Part shown: positions 46,583 through 56,817 of the stretch, in pieces
How the letters are laid out: every line of letters begins with the position of its first letter
How positions within the stretch are numbered: position 1 is the stretch's first letter
NCBI GenBank assembly: GCA_021014325.1
Contig: JAJGQC010000631.1
Location: 124,001-188,000 of the forward strand
Origin: Plazaster borealis
Lineage: Eukaryota > Echinodermata > Asteroidea > Forcipulatida > Labidiasteridae
Reading direction: 5' to 3'
DNA length: 64,000 nt
Position numbers and translations under genes: made by a program
Notes under the pieces: model-generated
Told to the model about the DNA's origin: nothing
Database searches by the model: none
Seen by the model: only the letters and a program-made list of their open reading frames with translations

Positions 46583-46672
46583 CTTGTTAATCAGAGGTGA
46601 ACGGACCAATGCAAAATCTACACTGAATGTCGATCTGGGGGCTCTTGAAGATCTGCACAGTTTGGAAAAATT
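46583..46672 (+). CDS. Receptor exon: LRR 5 (extended, 30 residues)
   Basis: 90 nt, phase 2-2, acceptor TTTTCGTAATAG, donor GTAAGT. Reads LLIRGERTNAKSTLNVDLGA and ends LEDLHSLEKL. Six residues longer than the other LRRs and missing the N-x-L core; last repeat before the hinge, where LGR repeats are usually irregular. Confidence 0.88.
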
Positions 46673-46728
46673 GTAAGTCTCTTACTTTTCGTCCCCATTT
46701 CTTTCTGCATGCTCTTTCTGCTGCTGCT

Positions 46729-47200
46729 TGTCGTTGTTGTCGTCGTTGTCATCTTTGTCGTCTTTGTCGTCCTTGTCGTCATTGTTGTCCTTGTCGTCCT
46801 TGTCATCCTTGTCGTCCTTGTCGTCCTTGTCGTCCTTGTCGTCCTTGTCGTCCTTGTCGTCTGGTCGTCCTTGTCGTCCTTGTCTTCCTTGTCGTCCTTG
46901 TCGTCCTTGTCGTCATTGTCGTCTTTGTCGTCCTTGTCGTCCTTGTCGTCCTTGTCGTCCTTGTCGTCCTTGTCGTCCTTGTCGTTCTGGTCGTCCTTGT
47001 CGTCATTGTCTTCCTTGTCGTCCTTGTCGTCCTTGTCGTCATTGTCGTCCTTGTCATCCTTGTCGTTGTCGTCGTCGTCGTCGTCGTCGTCCTTGTCGTC
47101 CTTGTCGTCCTTGTCGTTCTGGTCGTCCTTGTCGTCATTGTCTTCCTTGTCGTCCTTGTCGTCCTTGTCGTCATTGTAGTCCTTGTCATCCTTGTCGTTG

Positions 47201-47232
<32 letters not shown>

Positions 47233-47618
47233 GTTGTTGTTGTCGTTGTCGTTGTTGTTGTCATTGTCATTGTCGTTTTCGTTGTAGTTTTCGTTTTCGT
47301 TGTCGTTGTCATTGTCGTTGTCGTTGTCGTTGTCATTGTCATTGTCATTGTCATTGTCATTGTCGTTGCCGTTGTGGTTGTTGTCATTGTTGCTGTTGTT
47401 GTCGTTGTCATTGTTGTCATTGTTGTTGTTGTCATTGTTGTTGTTGTTGTCGTTGTTGTCGTTGTGGTCATTGTCGTCGTTGTCGTTGTTGTTGTTTTTG
47501 TCGTCGTCGTCGTCGTCGTTGTTGTTGTTGTTGTTGTTGTTGTTGTTGCTGTTGTTGTTGTTATTGTTGGTGTTGTTGTTGCTGTTGTTATTGTTGCTGT
47601 TGTTGTTGATGCTGTTGT
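46729..47618 (+). repeat. ~0.9 kb CTTGTCGTC / GTTGTC repeat
   Basis: Blocks of CTTGTCGTC nonamers (with a duplicated ~110 bp higher-order unit around 46.98-47.21 kb) pass into TTGTCG/TTGTCA hexamers and then (TTG)n. All frames are open on both strands, giving false proteins over 300 residues long. It fills most of the last receptor intron. Confidence 0.95.
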
Positions 47619-48156
47619 AGACCGGGCTATTCCAAATATCTAAGAGGGGGTCAGGTCCTAGAGTTGTGTAGGTTTAAGGTTGTGGGTTTTTTCTTTTGCT
47701 TTGTTGTTGTTGTTGTTTGTTTTTTGTTTGTTTTTTTCTTTTTTTGCAGGGAGGTGGGGGGTGGGGTGTAAGAGACTGAACCAAAAATTTCACTCGTATA
47801 CTTGGTGCACAAAATTGTACAGACATACAGACCTACCTAGATCTGAACCCTCTGATAAGTTGAGCTATTTATACTTCCTGATGTTTTGCTGACAGCCTGT
47901 GGTAGGCTCTGAGGTTTCCAACACCCCTCCCCTACCGATCAAGCTTGTTGGCTTACAAAGGAGTTATAGTGGAACCTTCCTGCATTTGTTTAATTTGTCA
48001 GGTTACTCACTCGAAAAGGACAGTGATGTCGACGATGCTACAAACAAACTGTATAAATTTATACTTGGGTAAAATTCAGAGAACATCAGTATTAATGTTT
48101 TTGTTGAGCAAAACATTTAATATAAACCTACACCTGAATTATTTATTTATTTTTAG

Positions 48157-49323
48157 ATACGTCGATGACTGCCGTTTGTGTTGTAGATTTGATGAAGAAG
48201 TACCATCTAAAGCGTTTGACTACTCTAAATGTACATTGACTGAGTTGCAACCACCACTAAACATCTGCGGCAGTCTGATGCGTAATGATCCACTACGAGC
48301 GTCCATGTGGATTCTTGGGTTGAGCGCCCTCATCGGCAACTTCATGGTAATCATCTGGAGATGTAGACAGGGCAAAGAGTTACGTGAGAATGAGACGCAT
48401 TCATTATTGGTTCTTAATTTAGCTATATCTGACTTGATGATGGGGTGTATATGTTGATTATTGCTATTGCTGATATCATGTTAGGTAAGAATTATTCAAT
48501 TGATGCTAAGGAATGGAGGTCCAGTGTGGTTTGCAAGATTGCCGGGGTAATATCAGTGATGTCTAGTGAAGCATCGGTATTTTTTGTCACCGTCATCAGT
48601 CTGGACAGCTTTATAAGCATTGTGTTCCCCTTCAGCCGGGTTACCATCAGAGGAAATATAACCAAAGTTATTGTGTTCGTAATATGGTTATTGGCCGCAT
48701 GTATTAGTATTATCCCGACCATTTTCAGTGGTGATACTGATTCCAATATATACGGGTTGTCTGATGTGTGCATTGGTCTCCCCCTGACAACTAAGGTGTC
48801 CAGTTATAAAACTGTAGAGAACTCCATCAGTAGCATTTTTGGTGCAGGTACTATAGCTATACCAGTTCCTGAAACAAGAGAACCGGCTTGGATCTACTCA
48901 ATCGTCTTGTTTCTTGGCGTCAACTTGTTCTGTTTTATCGTTGTGTTGAGCTGTTACGTAGCAATCTTCGTGAAGGTAAAACGCTCGTCTAAGCTGGTGA
49001 AGGTAACTGTGCATAGACAGAGAGAAATTAAGATGGCGGTGAAAATGGCTCTGATAGTCGGCACTGACTTTGCATGTTGGATGCCTGTGATCATTATGGG
49101 GATTCTATCCCAGGCTGAGATTGTGACAATTGGTCCTGATATGTATGCCTGGATTGTTGTGTTCATCCTCCCAATAAACTCCTCCCTAAACCCGTATCTC
49201 TACACATTCTACTCCAAAATCACTGCACAGAGCAATACAAAGAAGCCTGAACCGAAGATCGATATGAGAAAACACAAATCTAACGAGACACTAGACACTC
49301 ATGTTTCTGAAATGAATCAGTAA
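48157..49323 (+). CDS. Receptor terminal exon: hinge, 7TM domain and C-tail, with a 1-nt frame break at TM2
   Basis: Enters in phase 2 after TTATTTTTAG. Hinge: YVDDCRLCCRFDEE and FDYSKCTLTEL, as in type B/C LGRs. TM1 ASMWILGLSALIGNFMVIIW; TM2 LVLNLAISDLMMG then, one frame over, YMLIIAIADIM; TM3 VCKIAGVISVMSSEASVFF ending SLDSFISIVFPF; TM4 VIVFVIWLLAACISIIPTIF; ECL2 cysteine VCIGLPL; TM5 IVLFLGVNLFCFIVVL; TM6 KMALIVGTDFACWMPVIIMG; TM7 ILPINSSLNPYLYTFY. The break lies in the G run at 48442-48445: one G seems lost, giving a stop at TGT-TGA. DRY is D-S-F here. Short ~40-residue C-tail, then TAA. Confidence 0.93.
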
Positions 49324-50142
49324 CCAGAAATAATTCACAGAATATTAATTATGTCCTGACATTAATTTCAATGAAATTAGAGCAAACTGTATTCCATTAA
49401 ATTGTTAATTAGTGCATCCCTGGGATGGAAACCCATTACATTCATGCGATAATCAATATGGGATAAGCTTTTAATCACCAAAACAGAGTATATCATCAAC
49501 GTTTTTAAGAAAAAAACATTTCAGCCCATGATGTCATGTTTAGAGAAAACTGCGTTTGAAAATACACTATTTTTGAAATCATTGTTTCGTAGACTGTTTA
49601 ACAAAACTTTGTCAACCATAAAAGTGGAGATCTTCAATCGTGCAAATCAGTTAATATTGTTGTCATATTAAGTTAATTAATGGGTAATTAATTAACTGTT
49701 TCGTACAACTTTTTCTTCGTAAAAAAATGGCGAACGGGGTCTGTTTGCAGCGCGTCGTGTACAAACCAATGCATAAACGAAATTGTGAAAACGAACATGT
49801 TTCTATAGGTCATGCAAGTTGTCTCTTCGTGAAAACTCCAAACGCAGAGTACTCGTTCTTGGCATCGTGCAAGTGCTAATTACTTGAATGTAAGAAAATG
49901 GCAACACGAATATTGGCTGTTCGTCAAAACTTATAATTGTAAATCTGTCGATATTGTCCTTGTGCTAATTAGTGTAGTTACGAAACTTCAAAATTATATG
50001 ACTTTTGGGAAATGTTGATGGCAATGATAACATCCAAAATGAGAAAAAACACAAATTTGCCAAAAAGCATTATTTTTAAAGAATTGACTGTTCGTGAAAA
50101 TAGTGACGGTACAACCCCCTCTTGTTTATTTGTTTTATTTCA
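49324..50142 (+). other. Downstream of the receptor stop
   Basis: AT-rich, probably 3' UTR and flank. I see no AATAAA in this stretch; the first clear one (50522) lies inside a repeat. No other gene signal. Confidence 0.45.
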
Positions 50143-51849
50143 ACGAGGCTTGGGAGGTTGTATATGCATGACATATGGAGTCTAACAGCCGAAAACATAT
50201 TGTTTTGTACTATTGTTTTTTTCACTGAACCTTCTCTCGCAATTTTCGCAAACAGTAGAGGTCGAACCGACTTGAAACTTCTCGTTTACTTAGACCTTAG
50301 TGTATTTATGAAACAGCTACTTTTTCGAGATGATGACGTCATCGATGACGTCATTAAGTTTATACAAGATCTTTGCACCACAGGAAAGCTCTTTATTTAT
50401 TGTACAAATCCTACACATAATGTGACCCCATGTAACCTTTACTTGGACTCTGAAATTAAATATTGTGTTGACAATGTATCTTATTAACCAAACGTTGTAC
50501 AATAACATTCAAAACATCATAAATAAAAGCCCTTTAACAATTCTACAAATTTTGTATAGGGTGCGACCCCATTTGACATTTACTTTCAGTCGAAACCAAA
50601 AGTTACGTTTTATTACTTAAATGAAAACATTTATATCTCATGAACCAAAAATGATTCAGACTTGAAACTTATCATGTAGTTTAGTTAGACCTTAGTGAGT
50701 ATATTCATCCGCAATTATTTGTGACGATGACATCATCGATGACGGCACAACATTAATTCAACGTTTGCCATTTAAAAAGTTCATTTCTGGAGGTCCAAAT
50801 TAGCTACATACAAGGTATTTACATCATATGTGAACCCATGTGATCTTTACTTCCGGTCGAAACCGGAGGTTAAAATTTCGTAGTTCAAAAGTTCATATCT
50901 CATGAGGCAAAATCGGTTCAAACATAGTGTGTATATGAAGCCGCAAATGGTTCGGGATGATGACGTCATCGGTGAATTAATATCTGGAAAACAAATAGTG
51001 CCACATACAAGGTATTTGCACTATATAAAAGCTTTTGATGTATTTTACAAATCATTTACAAAATGTGGCCCCTAAGAAAACCTTTACTTGCCGTCAAAAC
51101 TAGAAGTTGAAATTTCATAATTCAAAAGTTTATATCTCATTAACCAAAAAATGTTCGGACTTGAAACTTACCATGAACTTGATCTTAATGTGTAGACGAC
51201 ATCGAACATTTTCCGGGATGATGATGTCATCGATGACGTCACAACATTAAATAAATGTTTAATATTTGGAAAATTGATATCTGAAGAACCGTAATTGCTA
51301 CAAACACAAAATTTGCACCACATGAAAGCCCTTAACGTGTTGTACAAATCTTACAAAAAGTGTAACTCCGTGTGACCTTTACTACCGGTCGAAACCGGAA
51401 GTTGAAGGGAAAATAAATGTTCCCAGGCCTCGTTTGTCTGTGGGAAATAAAGTTTGACCCCTGGACCTTTCAATTAAAAGAGTAATGACATATTTATTTT
51501 CAACAGCGCCCTCTTGTGACAAGTTTTTTTATAAGGAACTATTAATTGCTGAATACCTGTTGCATAGTTCAAAACAGATCAAAACTTAGCACAAACTTAT
51601 AAATCTAAATGTCCGGGAAAAAATAAGCTATGACGTCATGATGACGTCATCGGTTTTTCAAATTAGGATCGACAAAAGTTTCTTGTTTCAAACATGCAAA
51701 TATTTAGAACCACAATTAACTTCACGCATATCATTATTTCCCTACAAGGACTTGTTTTCCAACTTTTCTTTTTACTTTTCATCAGCTTTGCTAATTCGAA
51801 CATGTCTACCGAACACCTTGTTTTTGTTTTAACACAAAGTTAAGTCTAG
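50143..51849 (+). mobile_element. Rolling-circle-like element H4
   Basis: The 5' part (AACAGCCGAAAACATATTG, CCTTCTCTCGCAATTTTC) matches the element start near 60.03 kb. Interior: GATGACGTCATCGATGACGT near 50.33 kb, TGACGTCATGATGACGTCAT near 51.63 kb, and units with CTTCCGGTCGAAACCGGA. 3' end: ACCGAACACCTTG, a degenerate hairpin with TTTTTGTTTTAACACAAAG, then CTAG and T. The exact 5' edge is uncertain. Confidence 0.5.
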
Positions 51850-52238
51850 TACTCTTCTCGTTTTTTTCTTCTTCCACTGAACTCTTCTCTACAGCATAAC
51901 TCAAGATTGCAATTTAATTGAACGTTAAAATTCATCTGACACTAAAACCCAAAGATCAAAGATTTTAAAGTAAAAATATGAGCATTTGTTATTCGCTACA
52001 TTTCTGTGAATTGTACAGCTATGATATTCAAAATTAGGCATCTGATAGATCAAGACTTGAGCAACATTTGAAAAGTAAACGCTAAAATCGTTTGACTTTT
52101 ATTTCCGGTCGTACTGGAAGGTCAAGGTTTGCCATTGGCTTGATAAGCTAAAATGACGTCACCACTTCATTATTTCAATATTTGATGACATCACTCACGA
52201 ACACACTGCTTTTGTAATTACAACAACTGAATTTCAAG
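51850..52238 (+). mobile_element. Second, shortened rolling-circle-like copy directly after H4
   Basis: Begins with the (TTC)-rich tract and CTACAGCATAACTCAAGATT normally found just inside an element's 5' end, includes CTTTTATTTCCGGTCGTAC, and ends with CACGAACACACTGCTTTTG and TACAACAACTGAATTTCAAG, like the 3' end at 58.95 kb. The head-to-tail order with H4 suggests a concatemer or nested insertion. Confidence 0.45.
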
Positions 52239-52566
52239 TTTTGTCTTTTCTTGAATTACTTATTTTGATTCATGTATGTATTATGAGTAGGATCTGAGAA
52301 GCCTTATCTTATTTGATGACATTTTTTGTCATTGCTTTTGATTGTTTCGTGGTGATGTTGTAGTTTAGAAGTAACTTAGCAATAAGATGAAGTTTGATAA
52401 CAACAATTGTTTTATTAGAATGTTGCAATAGTTGATTACTGAGTGAGATAAATTTATAAAGTATACGTTGTGTTCAAACTAAATTGTCATTTAATTCATA
52501 AGACAAGTAAATTTTCAATTTCTTAAAATATTTACATAAACTCTTTGATACATGAAGAGGGCACTG
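52239..52566 (+). other. Stretch without recognised feature
   Basis: AT-rich, no gene or repeat recognised. Confidence 0.4.
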
Positions 52567-52738
52567 TCGTTGTGATCAAGCAGGCCTATGGCTCTACATG
52601 GAATTATGAACACTCACCCAGTTACAGCACGCACGCCCTCCCCCGTATCATATGGAGAGAGAGCGAGCGCGTGATGTAACTGGGTGAGCGTTCATAATTC
52701 CATGTACAACCACAGGCCCAATTTGATCATGACGACAC
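52567..52738. mobile_element. 172 bp hairpin MITE
   Basis: The left arm CTCTACATGGAATTATGAAC is mirrored by GTTCATAATTCCATGTACAA; inside, ACTCACCCAGTTACA mirrors TGTAACTGGGTGAG. The outer ends TGTGATCAA / TTGATCA also match. A piece of the right end (GATCATGACGACACA) recurs near 56.28 kb. Confidence 0.8.
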
Positions 52739-52861
52739 AACCCATTTAATACTTGATTTAATACTTATGTGTTTTGCGAAATGATTTTTAAAGTGTAGAC
52801 TGCACTGTTACTAAATCCCTTTTTTGCATATTATTATAAAAATGACAAAATTGTTTATCGG

Positions 52862-52930
52862 CCCCAGCAGAATCTTTCTCAAAGGGTAAATGAACTTGTA
52901 AGTTAGCCTTTGAGAAAGACTCTGATGGGG
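52862..52930. repeat. Short hairpin
   Basis: CCCCAGCAGAATCTTTCTCAAAG pairs with CTTTGAGAAAGACTCTGATGGGG (near-complementary, about 23 bp arms). Nearby TCAAAACGTGAGGCAA recurs near 59.79 kb, so this is a dispersed repeat. Confidence 0.65.
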
Positions 52931-54312
52931 TCAAAACGTGAGGCAATTAACATTAATATTATTATTGTTATTATTATTATTGTTATTGTTATTGTTATTG
53001 GTTGTTGTTGTTGTTGTTTTTTTTGCATTATGTCAGTTTAGTGTGTGAGCAGTTTGCAACAGCTAATTTTAGTTGTCTAATATTATAAGAATAGTTAAAT
53101 GTGCATTTAACTTTTCTAGTTGTTACTGTGTCGTAACCTGAATTGGTGTGTATTCAACTGACTTTTTATTCACATACAAAGAGTCATCTATCAGTGGCTT
53201 GTGCGGGTGTCTACCCGTTGAAACAGATTACTTTTTTAATTAACAAAAGGGATCCGGTTGTTTTGACATATGTAAGATGTCTTCGCTTCGTCTTCGCTTC
53301 GTCTTAGTGAATAAAACCAACAGGGACCTGGCAAAAAGGTCAAAATGAGAAAGCAATTGTCCTCGATTTAAGGGGTCTACAGTTGTTTGTTTTTCTCCAA
53401 CCTTTCCTTTTATTTCAAGTGATTGGGGTCAGATGAAAGCAAAGAGGTAAATCGATCACGACACTTTGCAGTTTGCAGGCTATTGGTAGTTTCGTCAAAA
53501 TGTGTCATTGATAAACAACAGTTAATCTAATTTAAAGGAAGACACATTAGCGTATGTGTCATATTTTTTGTAAATGATATTTGAAGACAATCAAATTCGA
53601 CATTTTAGTATGTGGTATAACTGTTTAAGTTTATGAAACATTCAACTAAAGTAATTGAGTCGATATGGCAAATAGATGTTTACATTTTCTTCTCAAATTA
53701 AATATTATTTAAGATGTACGTACTATTTTTACCGAAAGGTTTCAAAACGCTTGTGTTTTTGCTTGCACTGCTGCTTATGATCGTTGCATATTTATAGAAA
53801 ACTGTATAAACGTGTATCTAACATTATCTGATAATTAAATTGATTCTTGTTAAATTAGCCTATCACAAACACATAACGGAAAACGTATCGGCAAGGGTCA
53901 CAAGACTTCACTTAAATTTGACTCTTTTGACAATAGTTTTCCTTTAACTGTTAAACCCTGCATACAATTTTTTGACACCAAATTTCAAACTCTCCAAAGT
54001 AGTGTGTGATATCATAATGCGAAATAGCTGCCATTTATATCACATAATGGCCGCAAAATTCTACATAATAACATTCAGTTACGAAATAAAAGTATAAACG
54101 ATATCTTCAATTCAATAACTTTAGCTTGAAATCTAGTTTTCGACAGTTTGACAGAAAATAACAACCGTCGTGACGCAAATATTCTAGTGGTGTGTGTGTA
54201 TAACACGCGCGTGACAATCATGCATGTTAAGTTAGCACTGTGTGAACATGTTTAAGGGCCTTATTTTGGCGATTGTTTATAATTTAATCAACAAGTACTA
54301 CCACTACTACAC
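52931..54312 (+). other. Stretch without recognised gene
   Basis: ATT/GTT microsatellite near 52965-53020, otherwise AT-rich and featureless to me. Confidence 0.4.
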
Positions 54313-54516
54313 TGCAAAAGCTGGGGTGTTGAAAAGACACCATGGGTGTTGTCATATATATAGATACCAAAAAAGAATCAACCTTTACACCATAGGTATT
54401 CAACTAACACTAATTTCTGCAAAAAAATTAATAACATTGATGTTAATTTAACACCATATGATAATAATCTTGATTCTCTCTTTGGTATCTATATGTGACA
54501 ACACCCAGTTTGTGCA
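54313..54516. mobile_element. Palindromic MITE (TGCAAAAGCTGGGG end), copy 2
   Basis: Shares CTGGGGTGTTG, CACCATGGGTGTTGTCA, TATAGATACC and the mirrored GGTATCTATATGTGACAACA with the 17.7 kb copy. More diverged; its arms are no longer fully complementary. Confidence 0.8.
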
Positions 54517-55503
54517 GTATACTAAGTCCCACCACTAATATCGATAGTTCAAATTCATGTGCGTGTGCCCAGTATATTGATGGGATATTAGTTATTATAA
54601 CCAATTAACCCATTTGACTCTATGTACATGTACAAGTATTAATGTATAGAAAAGGTTAATCCATAATTCACATTTTGTATGAACCGCGATTGTTGTTGAT
54701 GTTCGTATCACTTGGAGAGTGCATCTTTCAAATTTGTTTTAGGAACAAATATTACATGGTTTTGTTAGGCTTATTTATCTACTGCTGCTATTTTACACTT
54801 CTCTGATGCAATGTTAGGCCTATTAGCCTTCATTTTCAAATAGACTGTACAAATCTTGCGCGTAAAGAAAGCAAGAAAACATGCCGTACGAATACCCCTT
54901 TATTCTATAAAGATATTCTCTTTAAGATCTATTTATTCAACATTCTTGAAAATAACAAATACCCATAGAAATTTGTTATTAATACAATTTCAATGTTTAT
55001 ATAATACAATTAATTTGTTAACATTGAAACACAATTAAACCAATAGTACGAGGATTTATTTTTCAGAAACCCAATTAATTTGGCAAGCACGCTGGATTTT
55101 ATGATACCATTACATGGGTTTTATGATAACTAAAACGTCAGTTGGACAAAAGTCTAAGCTGTAAGTCTTCTTCTTTGATTTGTTTTTTAAAACAATTTAT
55201 TTCATGGCAAAATTGTATTTTCCCAAAAAATAGTATGATTTAATTTGTTGTTTCGGCATAAAGTACGTTTTAAACAAAGGTATCGTAAAACTCAAGATGG
55301 TTTACACCAACTTCGTACCGAAAGTTCGATTACGCGCAAGACTTACACGGTCTGTTGTGTAGCAGTTACATAAGTGTGCAGTGAAATTGTTAAAGTGTAT
55401 TAAAAAACATTTAATTGCATTGAAATTGCTTTGTCGTGACTTCTACTTGTTAGTGGATCTATGGTGACTTGGTCCTACATATCAACTCAATGGTTAGCTT
55501 TAA
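54517..55503 (+). other. Stretch without recognised feature
   Basis: AT-rich; short open frames only. Nothing recognised. Confidence 0.4.
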
Positions 55504-55915
55504 AGGAAGGGAATATCTTTGGTATTTACTCACAAAATTAATGGCAATAAAAACCTACTTTGTCAAGAGCACTGGATAGCTATTCATATTATAAAACATT
55601 GTTAGAAATTACCCCTTTTGAAGTTATGTAGTTTTAGAGAAAAGGGTAATTTTCATCAAAAATGTTTATCTCAAAATGCTTCAGGCATGAAGCTTTAGAG
55701 AAAGAGATAATTTTTTACAAACAAAAATCTAATCTGAGAAAGGCTTCAGGCAGAAAGGCTTTCTCAGGATTTTGAAAGCACACAATTCTATGCAACAAGG
55801 GTTCTGCTTCTTTAAATATTTTCTTAGAATTTCGATGACCAAGTGAACCAAAATTTCCACAAGTTTGTTTGTGAGGACACTAGTCTTTGACAAGTACCAA
55901 AAGTATACCCTGCAT
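55504..55915. mobile_element. TTAA-flanked MITE, copy e (old, diverged)
   Basis: Starts AGGAAGGGAATATCTTTGG after TTAA (55500-55503) and ends ACCAAAAGTATACCCTGCAT before TTAA (55916-55919). The interior keeps family words (TGTTAGAAATTACC, GAAAGCACACAA, TTCGATGACCAA) but is the most diverged and longest copy. Confidence 0.7.
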
Positions 55916-56599
55916 TTAAAGTATTCATACTTATACAGAGGGCTTACAAAAAATAGAAAATGTCTTTGATGAACAATTAGTGAAACATTTTCTTCAAAAC
56001 ATTCGATGATTCAAAAATTCCAAGTTCCCTCTTGAGACTAGCCAAACAGCATATAGTCTTGATTAGCACCGTCCATTTTGTTGACGTAGTCGCCGACATC
56101 ACAACACGAATAACTGGAGAAAAGATATCTGTATCAAAAAACACCTGAATCAAAACGCTTTGATCCAGATTGAAAGACTTTCCAGTCCCCAGTTGATATT
56201 GCGCCCTCTGCGGGTGACTAATGAAACAACTTCCGTCACCAAATTAAGACCTAAATCAATACAGCAACATGCCTGCTTCGATCATGACGACACAGCCCCT
56301 TTATTATACAGCAACATACACACAATTATATTTATAATAAATTAATGAGGTACAGCATATCTCAAATAATAAAACTACTTGAATGTGCCAAAAAGCTAGG
56401 AAACATTTGATGAAAAAAAAAACGCTTAGGCCTACAAATCCTAAAGCATGATTTTGTACATTTTTAGCCTCCGTAGTTGTTATAGAGCGCCCTCTATCTG
56501 ATTTAAAGGACCATTTCAATATGACAGCGTCCATAGCATCAATAACACTGATTTTGTTTGTGTATAATAAATGGCTGTACGAAATTTTGCTCACAAACT

Positions 56600-56817
56600 T
56601 ACTGGGCTACTTTTCCTAGAAAGGGAAGCAGAAATAGCTGAAACAAGGTAAGAAAGTAATTAGAAACAGACATAATATTGTGTTTTTTCAAACTAAGTCA
56701 ATTTAACTAAAGTATTTTTTGACATGTCTGACCGATGAAGGTCGGGTCATAAGTTGGTTTGATCATCGTAATGATGAGTTAGAGGGCAGATTATATAGAA
56801 ATAGACAATTGTATTCG
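56600..56817 (+). repeat. Left member of a dispersed inverted duplication
   Basis: GAAATAGCTGAAACAAGGTA, AGACATAATATTGTG and TTGACATGTCTGACC recur, reversed, at 63.5-63.83 kb. The similarity continues into the hairpin CAGCTATTGTTTTCGTC at the start of the next element. Confidence 0.65.

Larger units (their letters stand above)
2523..49323 (+). other. Receptor gene (partial, 5' end outside): CUB/LDLa/LRR 7TM receptor, type C LGR / GRL101-like
   Basis: Twenty exons in one orientation encode a predicted cell-surface G-protein-coupled receptor. Seen: six CUB-like modules, six LDL-receptor class A modules, an LRR N-terminal cap, five LRRs, a cysteine-containing hinge and a rhodopsin-like 7TM domain with its stop codon. 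Exon phases agree throughout: phase 1 between CUB/LDLa modules, phase 2 between LRRs. The summed length gives one frame of about 1,517 codons once two single-base losses are allowed for. Known family: type C LGRs (relaxin receptors, snail GRL101) combine LDLa, LRR and 7TM and usually signal through G proteins; the CUB modules are extra. The first exon seen starts in phase 1, so a signal-peptide exon must lie upstream. No poly(A) signal is evident in the first kilobase after the stop. Ligand unknown. The two frame breaks leave open a pseudogene or consensus errors. Confidence 0.85.

Noticed and set aside
46627..47643. Open frame of over 300 codons (Cys/Arg/Val-rich) in the trinucleotide tract
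   Set aside because: All six frames are open here because of CTTGTCGTC/TTG repeats. Composition is pure repeat translation, and it lies within a well-defined intron.
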